A stretch of 64,000 bases of DNA from Monodelphis domestica (taxonomy: Eukaryota > Chordata > Mammalia > Didelphimorphia > Didelphidae), in NCBI RefSeq assembly GCF_027887165.1, contig NC_077229.1, forward strand, positions 204,997,753-205,061,752, read 5' to 3'. Under the pieces are notes generated by a model. The model ran no database searches, was not told the DNA's origin, and was given only the letters and a program-made list of their open reading frames with translations. The position numbers and the translations under genes were made by a program. This document shows, one piece after another, positions 23,100 to 34,900 of this stretch (position 1 is the first letter of the stretch; each line of letters begins with the position of its first letter).

Positions 23100-24775
23100 T
23101 CTTATATTGATTTCTTTTTTCCAGATTAAATACAGATACATTTTCAGTAATCATTTTCTGACATTTTTTGATCCATGTTCACCCTCCTTCCCTTGAGGCT
23201 CTTACCCTTCCTCAAGATAGCAAGTAATATGATATAGATTGCACATGGGCTGTCATAAAGTACCCATTTCCATGTTCATTGTGCTACTAAAGAAGACACA
23301 TATCACTTACACTAGAGAAAAATTCATGGAGGAAATAAAATGAAGAATGGTGTGCTTCAATCTGCATTCAGACTCCATCAGTTCCTTCTAAAGGGATCGA
23401 TAGCATTTTTCATCATGAGTCTGTTGGAGTTGTCTTGGATGTTGTATTCCTAATAACAGTTTAAAAATTCACAGTTGATCATCTTATAGTATTGCTATGA
23501 CTATGTAACATTTTCCTGCTCATTACACTTTTCTGCTCATTTCTGCTCATTACACTTTTCATCACTTCATAGAAATCTTTCTAGTTTTTTTTGTGATTAT
23601 CTTGTTCATCATTTCTTATGACACAGTAGTATTCCATTACAATAATATACCATAGCAGCAGCTAGGTGGCTCAATGGATAAAGTGCCAGACCTGGAGACA
23701 AGAGATCCTGAGTTCAAATGTGGCCTTGGACACTTCCTACCTGTCTGACCATGGGCAGGTCACTTAACCCCCATTGCTTACCCCTTACCACTCTTCTGTT
23801 TTAGAACCAGTATTTGGTATCAATTCTAAGACAGAAAGCAAGGGTCTAAAAAAAAAAGGCACAACAAATAAATAGAAACAATCATTTACCACAACTTGTC
23901 CAGCTCTTCTCCAACTGATGGACATCCCTTCCTTTTCCAATTCTTTTTCATGACAGAAAATGCTGCTATAAATATTTTGTACACATTTCCTTATTTTTTA
24001 TCTCTTTGGGATATAGACCTAGTGGTGGTATTGCAGGATCAAAGGATATGTACAGTTTTATGGCCTTTGAGGAATGGCCCCAAATTATTCTCCAGAATGG
24101 TTGTATCAGTTCACAGCTCCACCAATAGTACATTAGTGTCCCAATTTTCCCATATCCCCTCCAACATTAATCATTTCCTTTTTTGTCATATTAGCCAGTC
24201 TTTTAAGTGTGAGGTAGCACTTAAGAGTTTTTTTAAAATCATTTTTCTCTAATTAAGAGTGATTTGTTTTAATTTCTTCATCTAAGAACTATTCATATAC
24301 ATTGACCATTTGTCAATTGAGGAATGCATTGTATTGCTATAAATTTGAGTCAGCTCTCTATATATTTGAGAAATGAGGCCTTTGTCAGACACACTTGCTA
24401 TGTAAATTTTTTTTCCCAGTTTTTTGTTTCCCTTCTAGTCTTGGTCACATTGGTTTTGTTTATGCAAAACCTTTTTGATTTATTCTAGTCAAAATTATCT
24501 ATTTTATATCTTGTAATGTTCTCTATGTTTGGTCATAAATTCTTCCCTTGTTCATAGGCCTCATAGTTAAACTATTTTGTGCTCCCCTGATTTGTTTATA
24601 ATATTACTCTTTATTTATAAATCATGTATTCATTTTGACTTTATCTTGGTAAGTAGCATGAAGTGTTGGTCTATGCCTAGTTTCTGCCATATTGTTTTCT
24701 AGTTTCCTCAGCTTATGTTGATTTCTAACACAAGCATATTTATAGATTTATAATATCCTTTTATGTGTAAATTTA
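23100..24775 (-). mobile_element. L1 3' portion (ORF2 C-terminus and 3' UTR), 5'-truncated
   Basis: Reading minus from 24,775, the sequence follows the end of L1 ORF2. The minus-strand 'ctgacaaaggcctcatttct' (near 24,385) is followed by 'cctcaattgacaaatggtca', then the conserved 'tctggagaataatttgg' block and 'tttgatcctgcaatacca', and finally the 3' UTR. Coding is fragmentary. A MAR1-type SINE interrupts it at 23,651-23,860. Marsupial L1s end this way. Confidence 0.85.
23651..23860 (+). mobile_element. MAR1-type CORE-SINE inside the L1
   Basis: The head (agcagctaggtggctcaatg) through the tail (ttctaagacagaaagcaagg) and an A-run are complete. The opposite-oriented L1 continues on both sides, so the SINE is the younger insertion. 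Confidence 0.92.
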
Positions 24776-24779
24776 ATTT

Positions 24780-24926
24780 AGGCATCTAGGTGGCACAATG
24801 GATAGAGTACCAGCCCTGGAGCCAGGAAGATGAGCCTTCCTGAGTTTAAATAGGGCTTCAGATACTTATTAGCTATGTGACACTAGGCAAATCACTTCAT
24901 TTTGTTTGCCTCAGTTTCTTCATCTG
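24780..24926 (+). mobile_element. MIR-derived marsupial SINE, truncated copy
   Basis: Head 'ggcatctaggtggcacaatg' through CORE 'tgtgacactaggcaaatcac' to 'tgcctcagtttcttcatctg', where it stops and the next SINE begins. Confidence 0.85.
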
Positions 24927-24927
24927 T

Positions 24928-25170
24928 ACTGGGCAGCAAGGTGGATAGAGAACTGGGCCTTGTGCCAGGAAGACCTGAGTTCAAATGCAACTTTGGACAC
25001 AATACCTCTGTAACTCTGGTCAAGTCACTTAACCCTGTTTACTTTAGTTCCTCATTATTAAGATGAGTTGGAGAAAGAAATGCAAACTACTGCAGTATCT
25101 TCGCCAAGAAAACTCTAAATGGAGTCATGAAGAGTTGGACACAACAGGAAAATGACTGAACAAAAAGGAT
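24928..25170 (+). mobile_element. MIR-derived marsupial SINE (long 3' type)
   Basis: Head 'ggcagcaaggtggatagaga', CORE 'gtcaagtcacttaaccctgt', and the long tail 'ttcgccaagaaaactctaaa' and 'catgaagagttggacacaac'. It appears to have inserted at the CORE end of the preceding copy, giving a tandem pair. Confidence 0.9.
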
Positions 25171-26129
25171 CTGCACTGGCCACTTGCACTCTTGTCCCTA
25201 CTCCCTCAGCCCGTTCATACTAAGTGACTTAAAATCACAGGGAAAAGGCTGGTCAACTCTGGCTCCCAGGGATTCCTGGGGCTCACTAACTAACACATTC
25301 CTTCTACACCTTCATACTCTGTTTCTCCTATCCATTCTGATTTCTCAACTTCACCACAATCACTCAGGAAAACCATCTTCCATCCTTCCCACTTTGCTTG
25401 TCATGCTCTCCCTTCAATAATTCCTTCCCTCTCTCCCTCTAAAATTTCAACCTCAAAATGTTGAGGAGACAGCAAGAGGGAAGATACTATCTGAAGATAA
25501 TCCTCCTGGTTCCCAGTAAACTCTGGCCATGGCCAACAATAGCTACAATAACACTTTTCTACTGACTTTCAGTAAACAGAATGTGATTAAGTAACATTCA
25601 CAGCCTTTCAAGTGATCTCAACAAGCCTTCAGAGGTTGAGAATTTCAGCAAATACACCAAACTATCATGGAGTGGAGAGGGGGACATTGGGAAGGAAAAT
25701 TTTTTTTATTTCCTTCTCCAAATTTATAGTAGAGTCAGAGGAAAAAGTGAGGGGATCAAATATACGAGATACAGAGAAATGTATATGTAAATATAGCATA
25801 TATTCAGGTTTATGCTAGCAATTAGTATGACACTGCAGCTAGCTGTCTATCCAAGATGACAAAAACTTTGTTTCTAGAACATAATGTCTCAGCAAGATGA
25901 TAATGCTGTGTAGGGTGGGCTCAAAGGCCTTGCTGAAGGTCATATTATATGGGCTCCTACCCTGTTATCTACACGACATTATTACTCAGTGGAACAAAAT
26001 TAAAGGGGCCTGATAGAATTTGCTTTTCACAAAGTCTACTGATTCTCATTTCTGGCACTTTTGTTCTAAAGTTCTTGTTTAAATTCTTATAGTTTTCCCT
26101 GAGAGAGAAATTTTTAAAGTTGGTGACTT
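25171..26129. other. Intergenic DNA, nothing recognised
   Basis: About 1 kb without an assignable repeat or coding signal. Confidence 0.35.
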
Positions 26130-26410
26130 TGACATAGGAGAGACCAAATGGAGGAAATATGACCCACTTGCCACAGTACTAGATTTGGAGTCAAATACTT
26201 CCTATAATACCTGTCATATGAAACATGGACAAACTGCTTTACCTCTCTGAGCCTCAGTTTCCTCATCTGTAAAATGGAATAATAGTCCCTATAGAACCTA
26301 TTTCACAGGGTTTTTATAATATATATATATACAATATATACAATAAATATTATATTATATGCAATAATGTATATAAAGAACTTTGTAGTCAGTAAGCATT
26401 TATAGAATGC
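26130..26410 (+). mobile_element. MIR-like SINE with AT microsatellite
   Basis: 'ctttacctctctgagcctca' followed by 'tttcctcatctgtaaaatgg' is a classic MIR CORE and tail. An (AT)n run interrupts the tail near 26,319-26,352, and the MIR-type end 'gtcagtaagcatttatagaa' follows. Confidence 0.8.
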
Positions 26411-26417
26411 TTGCTTG

Positions 26418-26885
26418 CCAGGGTCCATGGGATGTTCAGAAAGGACTAACACCTCTGATGTGAGGGCTTGCTGAGCCATTTTCAGGGCTGCTTACCCATC
26501 TTTCTCACTTGTCTCTCCAAGAAACTATAGCATGTGAAGCTGCCATACTACAGTAAAACTATCTCAACAGATGAACTATACGAGGTTGAAGGTAACCAAC
26601 AAGTCTCAAACCCATTGGTGAATTAGGAGGAGACTACCCCAAGCATATGAAGACTTCCTCTGGCCAAATAGGTGAATGAGAACTAGCAGGTGCTGTGGAG
26701 TGCTTAGAACTTGGTCAAACATCGAAGATACTAAGGCTACCAACTACATCCCAAGCCATCACCAGGCATTTTGACTTTTATCTTGCCACTGGACTTTGAT
26801 GACTCTGGTATTGGTATCTGGTATGGTACTGAAGTCAGATATGTTCCTGTGAGCCATGATACTTCTGACTGCTGCTGCTGCACCA
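26418..26885 (+). mobile_element. Decayed relative of the RTE-like element's 5' region
   Basis: It matches the 5' UTR of the RTE-like LINE at 31,967: 'gggatgttcagaaaggacta' against 'ggggtgttcagggaggggta', both followed by 'gagggcttg'; then 'ctgtggagtgcttag' in both; then 'gactttta', 'gccactgga' in both. The coding body is missing and the segment ends in a short (CTG)n repeat near 26,867-26,880. It is either an internally deleted copy or a non-autonomous SINE built from the RTE 5' end. Confidence 0.6.
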
Positions 26886-27061
26886 AATAAAGATATAATT
26901 GGGAAATATTTAACAAAAAATGTTAAAATGCAATAGAACATTAATGTCGATATGTGGTTTGAAGTCAATATGATGTCCACAGAGATCCTTATATATGGTT
27001 TAGTGACCCCATTTCTAGTTGAGTTTGGTAGAACTGCCATATATCACATAAGGAACACAGG

Positions 27062-27272
27062 TTTTTCTTTTCTTTTTAAATACTTACATTCCATCTTGGA
27101 ATCAACACCAAATATTGGTTCCAAGGCAGAAGAGTCATAGGAACTAGACAATTAGGGTTAAGTGACTTGCCCAGGGTCACATTGCTAAGAAGTGTCTGAG
27201 GCCACATTTGAACCCAGAACCTCTGGTCTCTAGACCTGGCAATCAATTCACTGAGTTAACTAGCTGTCCCTT
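27062..27272 (-). mobile_element. MAR1-type CORE-SINE
   Basis: The reverse-complement tail (ccatcttggaatcaacacca), CORE (acttgcccagggtcacattg), B box (tttgaacccagaacctctgg) and head (gagttaactagctgtccctt) are all present. Confidence 0.92.
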
Positions 27273-27279
27273 CAGCCTG

Positions 27280-27640
27280 GCTTTTAAGGCTCATTGTAGT
27301 CTAGCTTCAGTCTATTTTTCCAGCCCCTCTCCCTTTTTTTCCCCCATATTATTCCACTTTACCTACTTTTTGTTCCAGACAAATTGACCTATTTGATGAT
27401 TCCTGATTTTGACATTCAATGAAGGCTATTTTGCTTCTGTTCCTTATCCCTTACCTTATTCCTTGAACATACTTCTTTCTTCATTTTTCATTGGGCAGAT
27501 TCCTTCCCTTGTTTCATTGGGGAGATTCTTTACCTTGTTTCAAATTCAACCTTTGCCTTCTCCCAGGAGAGAAAAGTCATTCTTGATATCTTTAGTCACT
27601 TGCACCTTCTCCCTTCTCAAATTATCATTTGTTTGTATGG
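27280..27640 (+). mobile_element. L2 3'-half fragment
   Basis: Decayed L2 sequence: 'tggcttttaaggctcattgt', then 'tattattccactttacctac', 'ttgttccagacaaattgacc' and 'cttctcccaggagagaaaag' in the order expected for the L2 region before its 3' end. Confidence 0.6.
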
Positions 27641-27840
27641 GTATATGATTTGGGGTTTTGGTTTTAAAAGATTACTCTATTGCAAAAATGAATACTATGG
27701 AAATAGGTATCAAGTAAAAACACATGTATAACCTAGAAGAACTGCTTGTCGGCTCCAGGAGAGGGGAGGGAAGAAGAGAGGGAGAGAGCATGAATCATGT
27801 AACCACAGGAAAATATTTAAAAATACAAAAATGGTTTTGG
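27641..27840 (+). mobile_element. L1 3' UTR terminus
   Basis: 'acacatgtataacctagaag' followed by 'actgcttgtcggctccagga', a GA-rich run and 'atgaatcatgtaaccacagg' is the typical end of marsupial L1, finishing with an A-rich tail. Confidence 0.8.
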
Positions 27841-29640
27841 AACCTAATTCAACTTCTTGTGTTAATACTAGTGAAGACTGATATAAAAGGATGGATATGT
27901 TTGAGCACTTCCTTCCCATTTCCCTTATGGACAGAGAGCAGTCAGCATTCCAATATAAGAATTCTCCTTTCATTCCAATATAAGATTCTTCACTCAAGGA
28001 GTTTAGACCAGGAAGCCTTAGAATAAATGGTGAAGGATGGGAGTAAGAAGAGCTGAGTAGGTTTCCTGTCAAAATATAGACAGAGCAAGGAGGCCACCTG
28101 GTGGAAGTTATCTTTATACAAGCCTAGTTGAAAACAGCATTCATACACACTTAGTTTTCTTTGTTATTTGGGATAACTGTGGGCTCTTTCACCTCATTTC
28201 CTCTAATTCACCCTCCTCCTTTCATCCTTACCTCACCAACTCTCTCTCTGATGTAACGTATCCTACTTCCTAGCTTATCTCAGACAACCTGCCAACTCTA
28301 ACTTGGCCTCAGGACTGAAAATACTGTTGTTCTTGGGGTCATCAGTTTAGAACCTCTCTGATTACAGCCTGATCACAATCCTATCTAGTTCTTGGCAAGG
28401 AATGGTTCTCACTACAGAAGAAAGACCTGTCAAAGCTCTCAGCTGCATACTGAGATTCATTTAAGCCATTATATTAATAAACTGTAAGCTCCCTCTTTCC
28501 AGAATGTTGACACTTAAATATTTCCATATTCTTCTTTTGTTTTTTTCTCCTAAATTAGAAAAATGCAACATTTGGGGGGAGGCGGGGTAAAGAATACCCT
28601 GGGGTCATTAATATTTTTAAAAATAATTTGCTGTGTAGATTCATACAGAAAAATTTAAATCTCAGACTGGATTAATCTTTTCCACAAACTTATTTCTTTG
28701 TCTTCCCTTTCACATTCTCTCTTCATATATAGTACTCAAAAACTGTAAGCTAGTTTTAATATTAGCATAATTGGGAAGGCACATCTTCTAATTTTTAAAA
28801 ATTGACTTAAGTGTCCCCAAAAGAGATAAAAAGAAAGCTGTCCTTACAATAAAGGCACCTGGGTTTAAATTCAGCCTCTGATGCATACTGATTGCCAGTT
28901 ACTCTTTCAGGGTCCCTGGCAACACTCAAAGACTATGAGAAGGGACTGATCTGACATGGAAGAGGGAGCTTCCCCAATGAAAATTCCTTATACTACTGAA
29001 AATCAGAGGTCTAGTTCCATACCATACCAAGAGTAAATTTGGGGGGATTAAGCTCTCTTTGATTTTCTGTGCTCTTGGGTCAGAAAAAGATTCAGTCTGA
29101 GGAGAATCTGTTCTTCAAAACTGATTTTACTCCTTCTAAAGATTTTTCTTTATGATAATCTTAAATAATCTTAAAGATTATTTATGTTATTTATTATGTG
29201 TTCAACGTAAGTTTATAAGACCTGAACTAATTAACCCACAGAGATCTTCTGTGTAATCAGAGAAAAGGGTCTGCAAGACCAAACATTAAAACAGTTCATC
29301 TCATTTATAAACCTTGGGCTCTTCATGTCACACCTTCTCTATGGAATATATTGCAAAAGATGACAATTTCAAATCCATTTAAACATTCTCAATGTTTCTG
29401 GTGACTTTGGTAATTTTGACCTCTGTAGACTAGTTTTCCTTGGTAGGAAATTAACTCTTCAGTTTAATCAATTTTGCCCAATCATCACTTTAGCACCCTA
29501 TGCTGGAGCAGTGTTGTATATGGGTACACACTTGATAAATAGTCTTTTTTCTAGGGTGACCTTCAAAATATAAGCACTAAGAGTTCTTTGTTTAAAAGTT
29601 CAGCTTTCAGTCACCTCTTCAATTCACAATGAGACAAGAA
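27841..29640. other. Intergenic DNA with one MIR-like SINE
   Basis: A plus-strand MIR-like SINE lies at about 28,855-29,035 ('gggtttaaattcagcctctg' to 'gaaaatcagaggtctagttc'). An exact 13-bp repeat, 'cattccaatataa', lies near 27,949-27,985. Nothing else is assignable. Confidence 0.45.
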
Positions 29641-29830
29641 CTCTATCAAGATTGGTAGATTTGTTACCCAAGGACCTGGGTTCAAATTCTAGCTCTGATA
29701 TTTGCAACCCATGTCACCTGGGGCAAATTATTTAACCCCAATGCAACTTAGTTTGCTTATTTGTAAAATGAGGAGGTTCAGCTAGATGATTCCTAACATC
29801 CCTTCAAGCCTAAATCTATGAGTCTATTGA
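29641..29830 (+). mobile_element. MIR-like SINE
   Basis: 'gacctgggttcaaattctag', 'acctggggcaaattatttaa', 'tttgtaaaatgaggaggttc' and the tail 'cttcaagcctaaatctatga' follow MIR order. Confidence 0.8.
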
Positions 29831-29934
29831 CATGGGCATTGTACCTCCAGAAACTTGGGCAACAGTAAAATTCCTTTGCTCCCTTACGTCCCCATGACTC
29901 TTAGCCTAAAACATCTGATGACCCCCATAGGACC

Positions 29935-30396
29935 CTGAGATGATTGTCCTCCTTTGATTGTCCTTTAGATTTAAGATGGACAGAGAGATGTACCTCCAGG
30001 CTACACCTCCATCCTATCAGGCTACATCTCAGATATCCGTCTGTTCCCTAAAACTAAGAAATCTTTATAAGGGTCATTCCCTATGTCTCCAGGCAGACCC
30101 CAATCAGATGACAACCCCACCCCACCAAATGCCTGAGTGACTACCACCCTATAGAGTCACGTCCACACTATGACACAGAATTTGTTGCAAGAGTATAAAA
30201 TCCCCAGATTTGATGGGTTCTGGGAGCAGCCTTCCATCTTGCTGTTCCACTTTGCTATCCTCCTGGCCATTCTCAACATTACTCTCTAAATTAATAAATT
30301 TCTCTTTTTATTTTTAAGCTAAGTTTTGGAGTCTTGCATTCTTGCAAATGGTATCCTTCCTGAACCCCAGGGGTATACCTCTTCACCCACACAACA
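29935..30396 (+). mobile_element. Solo LTR, gammaretrovirus-like
   Basis: It has core promoter and polyadenylation features in LTR order: TATA box (gtataaaa at 30,193-30,200), AATAAA at 30,293-30,298, then a U5-like stretch 'gagtcttgcattcttgcaaa' and a terminus '..cacacaaca'. No retroviral coding sequence adjoins it, so it is a solo LTR. The 5' boundary is not fixed. Confidence 0.65.
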
Positions 30397-30515
30397 CCTA
30401 TGATCCATCTAGGAAAAAAAGTGATTCACTAAAAAAAGATTAAAAATAATAACTCTTATTTCCAAAGATCCTCAAGGTTTAGAAAGCATTTTTCTTCCAA
30501 CAATTGTGTCAATCT

Positions 30516-30739
30516 GGGGGTAGCTGGGTTGCTCAGTGGATTGAGAACCAGGCCTAGAGACAGGAGGTCCTAGGTTCAAATCTGGCCTCAGATACTTCCC
30601 AGCTGTGTGACCCTGGGCAAGTCACTTGACCCCCATTGCCTAGCCCTTACCACTCTTCTGCCTTGGAGCCAATACACAGTATCGACTCCACGACAGAAGA
30701 TAAGGGTTTAAAAAAACAAAACAAAAAACCAAAACAAAA
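30516..30739 (+). mobile_element. MAR1-type CORE-SINE with target-site duplication
   Basis: Near-consensus copy. The flanks share caattgtgt.aatc (30,501-30,514 and 30,740-30,753, one mismatch). A few A-rich bases of the tail lie before the right repeat. Confidence 0.95.
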
Positions 30740-30753
30740 CAATTGTGTGAATC

Positions 30754-31249
30754 ACTATATGATTTTCAAATTGAGAACCATTACTTGTTAATACCTGCCA
30801 AAAAAAAAAAAAGCTAAAGAGGAATGCAAAATTTAATATCTTTGTCATGTTAAACTCTCTCCAAGTTTCACTGGCCTCCCAGAAATTCACTTCCCATCAC
30901 TTAGTACATTGGGGCCACAAAATTACAACAAGAATTGATCATAAACTCCAAGATTGCTTTTGGCCAGCTAGAGCACATGCATGACAAGCTCAAGCTTCAA
31001 AAAAAAGTTTTCCCAACAAGAGTTGGCTATCCTAGAATATCTATAGGTCTCCATGACTCTGCCTGTGATGGTTATGTTGACCAAACAACTATAGATGAAT
31101 CAAATTCAACTCAAAAAATTTCTCAAGGTCATCTAAAGGATTAGTAACAGAATTAGAATTCAGATCTTTGGATTCATAATTTGGACGATAATGGTTTAAT
31201 GTTACCATGGTCACCAAACATTTGTATTATTAAAGGGGACTTTTTAAAA
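30754..31249. other. Intergenic DNA, nothing recognised
   Basis: No supported gene. 'tttctcaaggtcatctaaag' near 31,118 may be a remnant MIR core. Confidence 0.35.
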
Positions 31250-31812
31250 AAGTTATTTTTTAAAAACTTTTTTTATATTTAATTTTTATTTATTTTCTCC
31301 ATTACATGTAAACAAAATTTTTTAACATTTAAAAATTTTGACTTATAGACTTATTTAACATAGACTATATTATGTGTAGTCATGCCAAATATTTTTATAT
31401 TAGCCATGTTGCAGGTAAATGCAAACCAAAAAACTCCCAAGGGAAAAAAATATTTTTAAAGTATTCTACAATTTGTATTCAGACTCCATCATTTCTTTCT
31501 CTGAAGTTGGGTAACATTTTTCATAATATTCTCCTCATTCTACTCTTTTCACTTTGCATTAGTTCATGTAAATCTGCATAGGTTTTCATGAAAGCCTCCT
31601 GTTTGTCATTTTTTATCACACAATAGTAGTCCATCATAATCATATACCACCATTGTTTCAGCTATTCCCCAATTGATGGGCATATCCTCAATTTCCAATT
31701 CTTTGCCATCATGAAAAAAGATCTGCTATAAATATTTTTGTGCATATAGGTCCTTTTCCTTGTTCTTTGATCTCTTTAGGGTACAGACCTACTAGTAGTA
31801 TTGCTGGGTAAA
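31250..31812 (-). mobile_element. L1 3' portion, truncated
   Basis: Minus-strand L1 3' end: the plus strand shows 'cattctactcttttcacttt', then 'tcattttttatcacacaata', 'ccccaattgatgggcatatc' and 'tacagacctactagtagtat', the same series as the L1 at 23.1-24.8 kb. Coding is destroyed. Confidence 0.8.
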
Positions 31813-31966
31813 AGAAGACTCTTTAAACCTTTAAAATTCCAAAGTAATAGACTTTTAATGGTGGAATTTTAGGAACTCTGAAATTATTGTGGGAAGGAAG
31901 CTATTTTGGGAACATACTTTCTTGCTGCTTTCAAATCATTTCCTATAAGGTTACTATATATTTTCA

Positions 31967-34900
31967 GGGTGTATGGGGTGTTCAGGGAGGGGTAGCACCC
32001 TTGGTACGGAGGGCTTGTCATGCCCTCCTAGGGCAGCTCTCCAGCCTCTGACCCCCACATGACACCCAGCTCTCACTTGTGGCTCCCAGTAACTGCTAGC
32101 ATGCGGCAGTGGCCACACCCCAGGCAACTGCTTCGACAGGCCCGCCAAACCTTGTGAGGGTAGCCATCGGGTTGTAGACCCCTGGTGAACCAGGGCTTTG
32201 CTCACCCAGCATGTGAAGACTGCTTCGGTGGAACAGGCAGAAGAAACCAACAAGAAGGTTCAACGGCTGAGATGGCGACGCAGCAAAGCACTGTGGAGTG
32301 CTTAGGGCGTGTTGGAGCACAAAAGACAACACGGCCATCCAATGCAGCTGAGGAAGTCTCCAGGTGTAATGACTTTTAATGCCACTGGACCCAGACTTCC
32401 AACTCCGAGAGAGTGGGACTGTCTCTGTGCATCGACTTTTCACACTCACCTATTCCAACCCTGCCTACCCTTTTAAAGACCTGTGGTGATGGGGGAGTGG
32501 CGACGCAACAGGTGGAGGTGACCACTGGCAGTTGTAGTCACGATCCTGCATGTAGGCAGCCCACGGACCAGTGGTCATTCAGCCCTGTACCTGGGCAGCA
32601 GAGACGTTCAGCAGCATCCTGGGCGACTGAGCAGCCCTCTCTAGGACAGCACTGCTCACCCTAATCAAGGGAGGGGACTAGAAAAGGTGTCCCAAACATT
32701 GCCTGCCCTACAAACACCCGGTCAGCACACCGCGGCTGGTGGGTCATCCCTTTAAGGGGTTGAAACCAAAGAAAACAAAATACAAAGAAACTCCTACTAG
32801 GAGCATGGAACATCAGGACATTACTTGATAGAGAGAATACCCCAAGACCTGAGAGAAGAACAGCTCTAATCGGTAAAGAACTGGCGCGATATAACATTGA
32901 CATCGCAGCCTTAAGTGAAACACGCTTACCAGAAGAGGGATCACTCAGCGAACCCACCACTGGATATACCTTCTTCTGGAAAGGTAGAGCCTCAAATGAA
33001 GACAGAATTCACAGTGTTGGCCTGGCCATCAAGACCAGTTTGCTCAAACAGCTGCCAGACTTGCCTGTGGGCATCAGCGAGAGGCTCATGAAGATCCGTT
33101 TGCCTCTCAGCAAAGACCGGTATGCCACAATCATCAGCGCATATGCCCCAACACTGACCAGCATAGAGGAGACCATCAAGCAGTTCTACTCTGACCTGAG
33201 TGCCGTCCTGCTCTCAGTGCCCACCAATGACAAGCTGATACTACTGGGAGACTTCAACGCCTGCATTGGCCAGGACCATGAAAGATGGAAAGGAATGCTC
33301 AGCAAACACGGCGTGGGCAAAATGAACAATGGCCTACTGCTACTCAGCAAAGGCTCAGAGTTCGAACTCACCATCACGAACACTGTGTTCAGAAATGGCG
33401 AACAAATATAAAACAACATGGATGCACCCAAGATCAAAACAGTGGCATTTCATTGACTACATCATTATACATCAGAGAGAGACATCCAGGATGTAAAGAT
33501 CACCAGAGCCATGAGAGGAGCTGAATGCTGGACAGACCACGGATTGGTTAGAGTGACTCTTCAAATGTGCATTGCGCCTCGCCATCCAAAACATGCCCAG
33601 ACAGTTCATGCATCTTGCAACGTGAATCATCTCAGAGATCCACTTTATCTGCAAACATTCCAGTCCTGCCTGGACGACAAACTGTCTGCCAAGGGACCAC
33701 TCACTGGAAGCCCAACCGGGAATTGGAACCAGTTCAGAGATGCAGTGAAGGAAACATCAAAGGCAGTCCTAGGCAACAACGCAACCACCAGGACTGGTTT
33801 GAAGAGAACAACATTGGTATTGAAGACCTGTTGAACAAAAAGAACAACACCTTTATGGAGTGGCAAAATAACCCAAATTCTGCTCCTAAAAAGGACAGAT
33901 TCAAGTCTCTCCAAGCCATGGCGCAGCATGAGATCAGGAAAATGCAAGACCGATGGTGGGAAAAAAAGGCAGAAGAAATCCAGCTCTTTGCTGACACGAA
34001 AAACCATAAACAATTCTTCAGTGCCCTCAAGACTGTCTGTGGGCCATTAAAATCTGCCACCGCCCCCTTGCTATCCTCTGACGGTGACACTCTCATAAAA
34101 GATAAAAAAAAGGCATCAGCAACAGGTGGAAAGAACACTTCAGCCAGCTCTTCAACCAGCCCTCCTCAGTGGACCAAAGGGCCCTTGACCAGATCCCCCA
34201 AAACCACATCATCAAGCAACTTGATGTCCCTCCTTCATTAGAAGAAGTCCAAAAAGCCATTAAACAAATGAGTGCAGGCAAGGCACCTGGTAAATACAGG
34301 ATCCCAACCGAGGTGTACAAGGCCTAAAATGGAAAGGTGCTTCAGGCATTCCATATAGTGCTGACCAGCATATGGGAAGAGGAAGACATGCCCTCAGAAC
34401 TCAGAGATGCCTCCATCGTAGCCCTATACAAGAACAAAGGCTCACGAGCAGCCTGTGACAACTACAGAGGCATCTCACTACTCTCCACTGCTGGAAAGAT
34501 CCTCTCCCATGTTATACTCAACAGACTCCTGTCATCTGTTTCAGAGCAGAACCTGCCTGAATCACAATGTGGCTTCCGACCAGATCGCAGCACCATCGAC
34601 ATGGTCTTCATGGTGAGGCAAATGCAGAAAAAATGCCTTGAGCAGAACCTAAGTCTCTACATTGTCTTCATAGACCTGACAAAGGCATTCAACACAGTAA
34701 ACAGGGACGCATTGTGGGTAATCCTTAGCAAGCTCGGTTGCCCAGCAAAATTCGTCAAACTTATTCAGCTCTTTCATGTCAACATGACAGGGGAAGTCCT
34801 ATCTGGTGGAGAGACTTCCAGCCGCTTCAACATCTCCAACGGTGTGAAACAAGGCTGTGTCCTCGCTCCAGTACTATTCAACCTATCCTTCACCCAAGTA

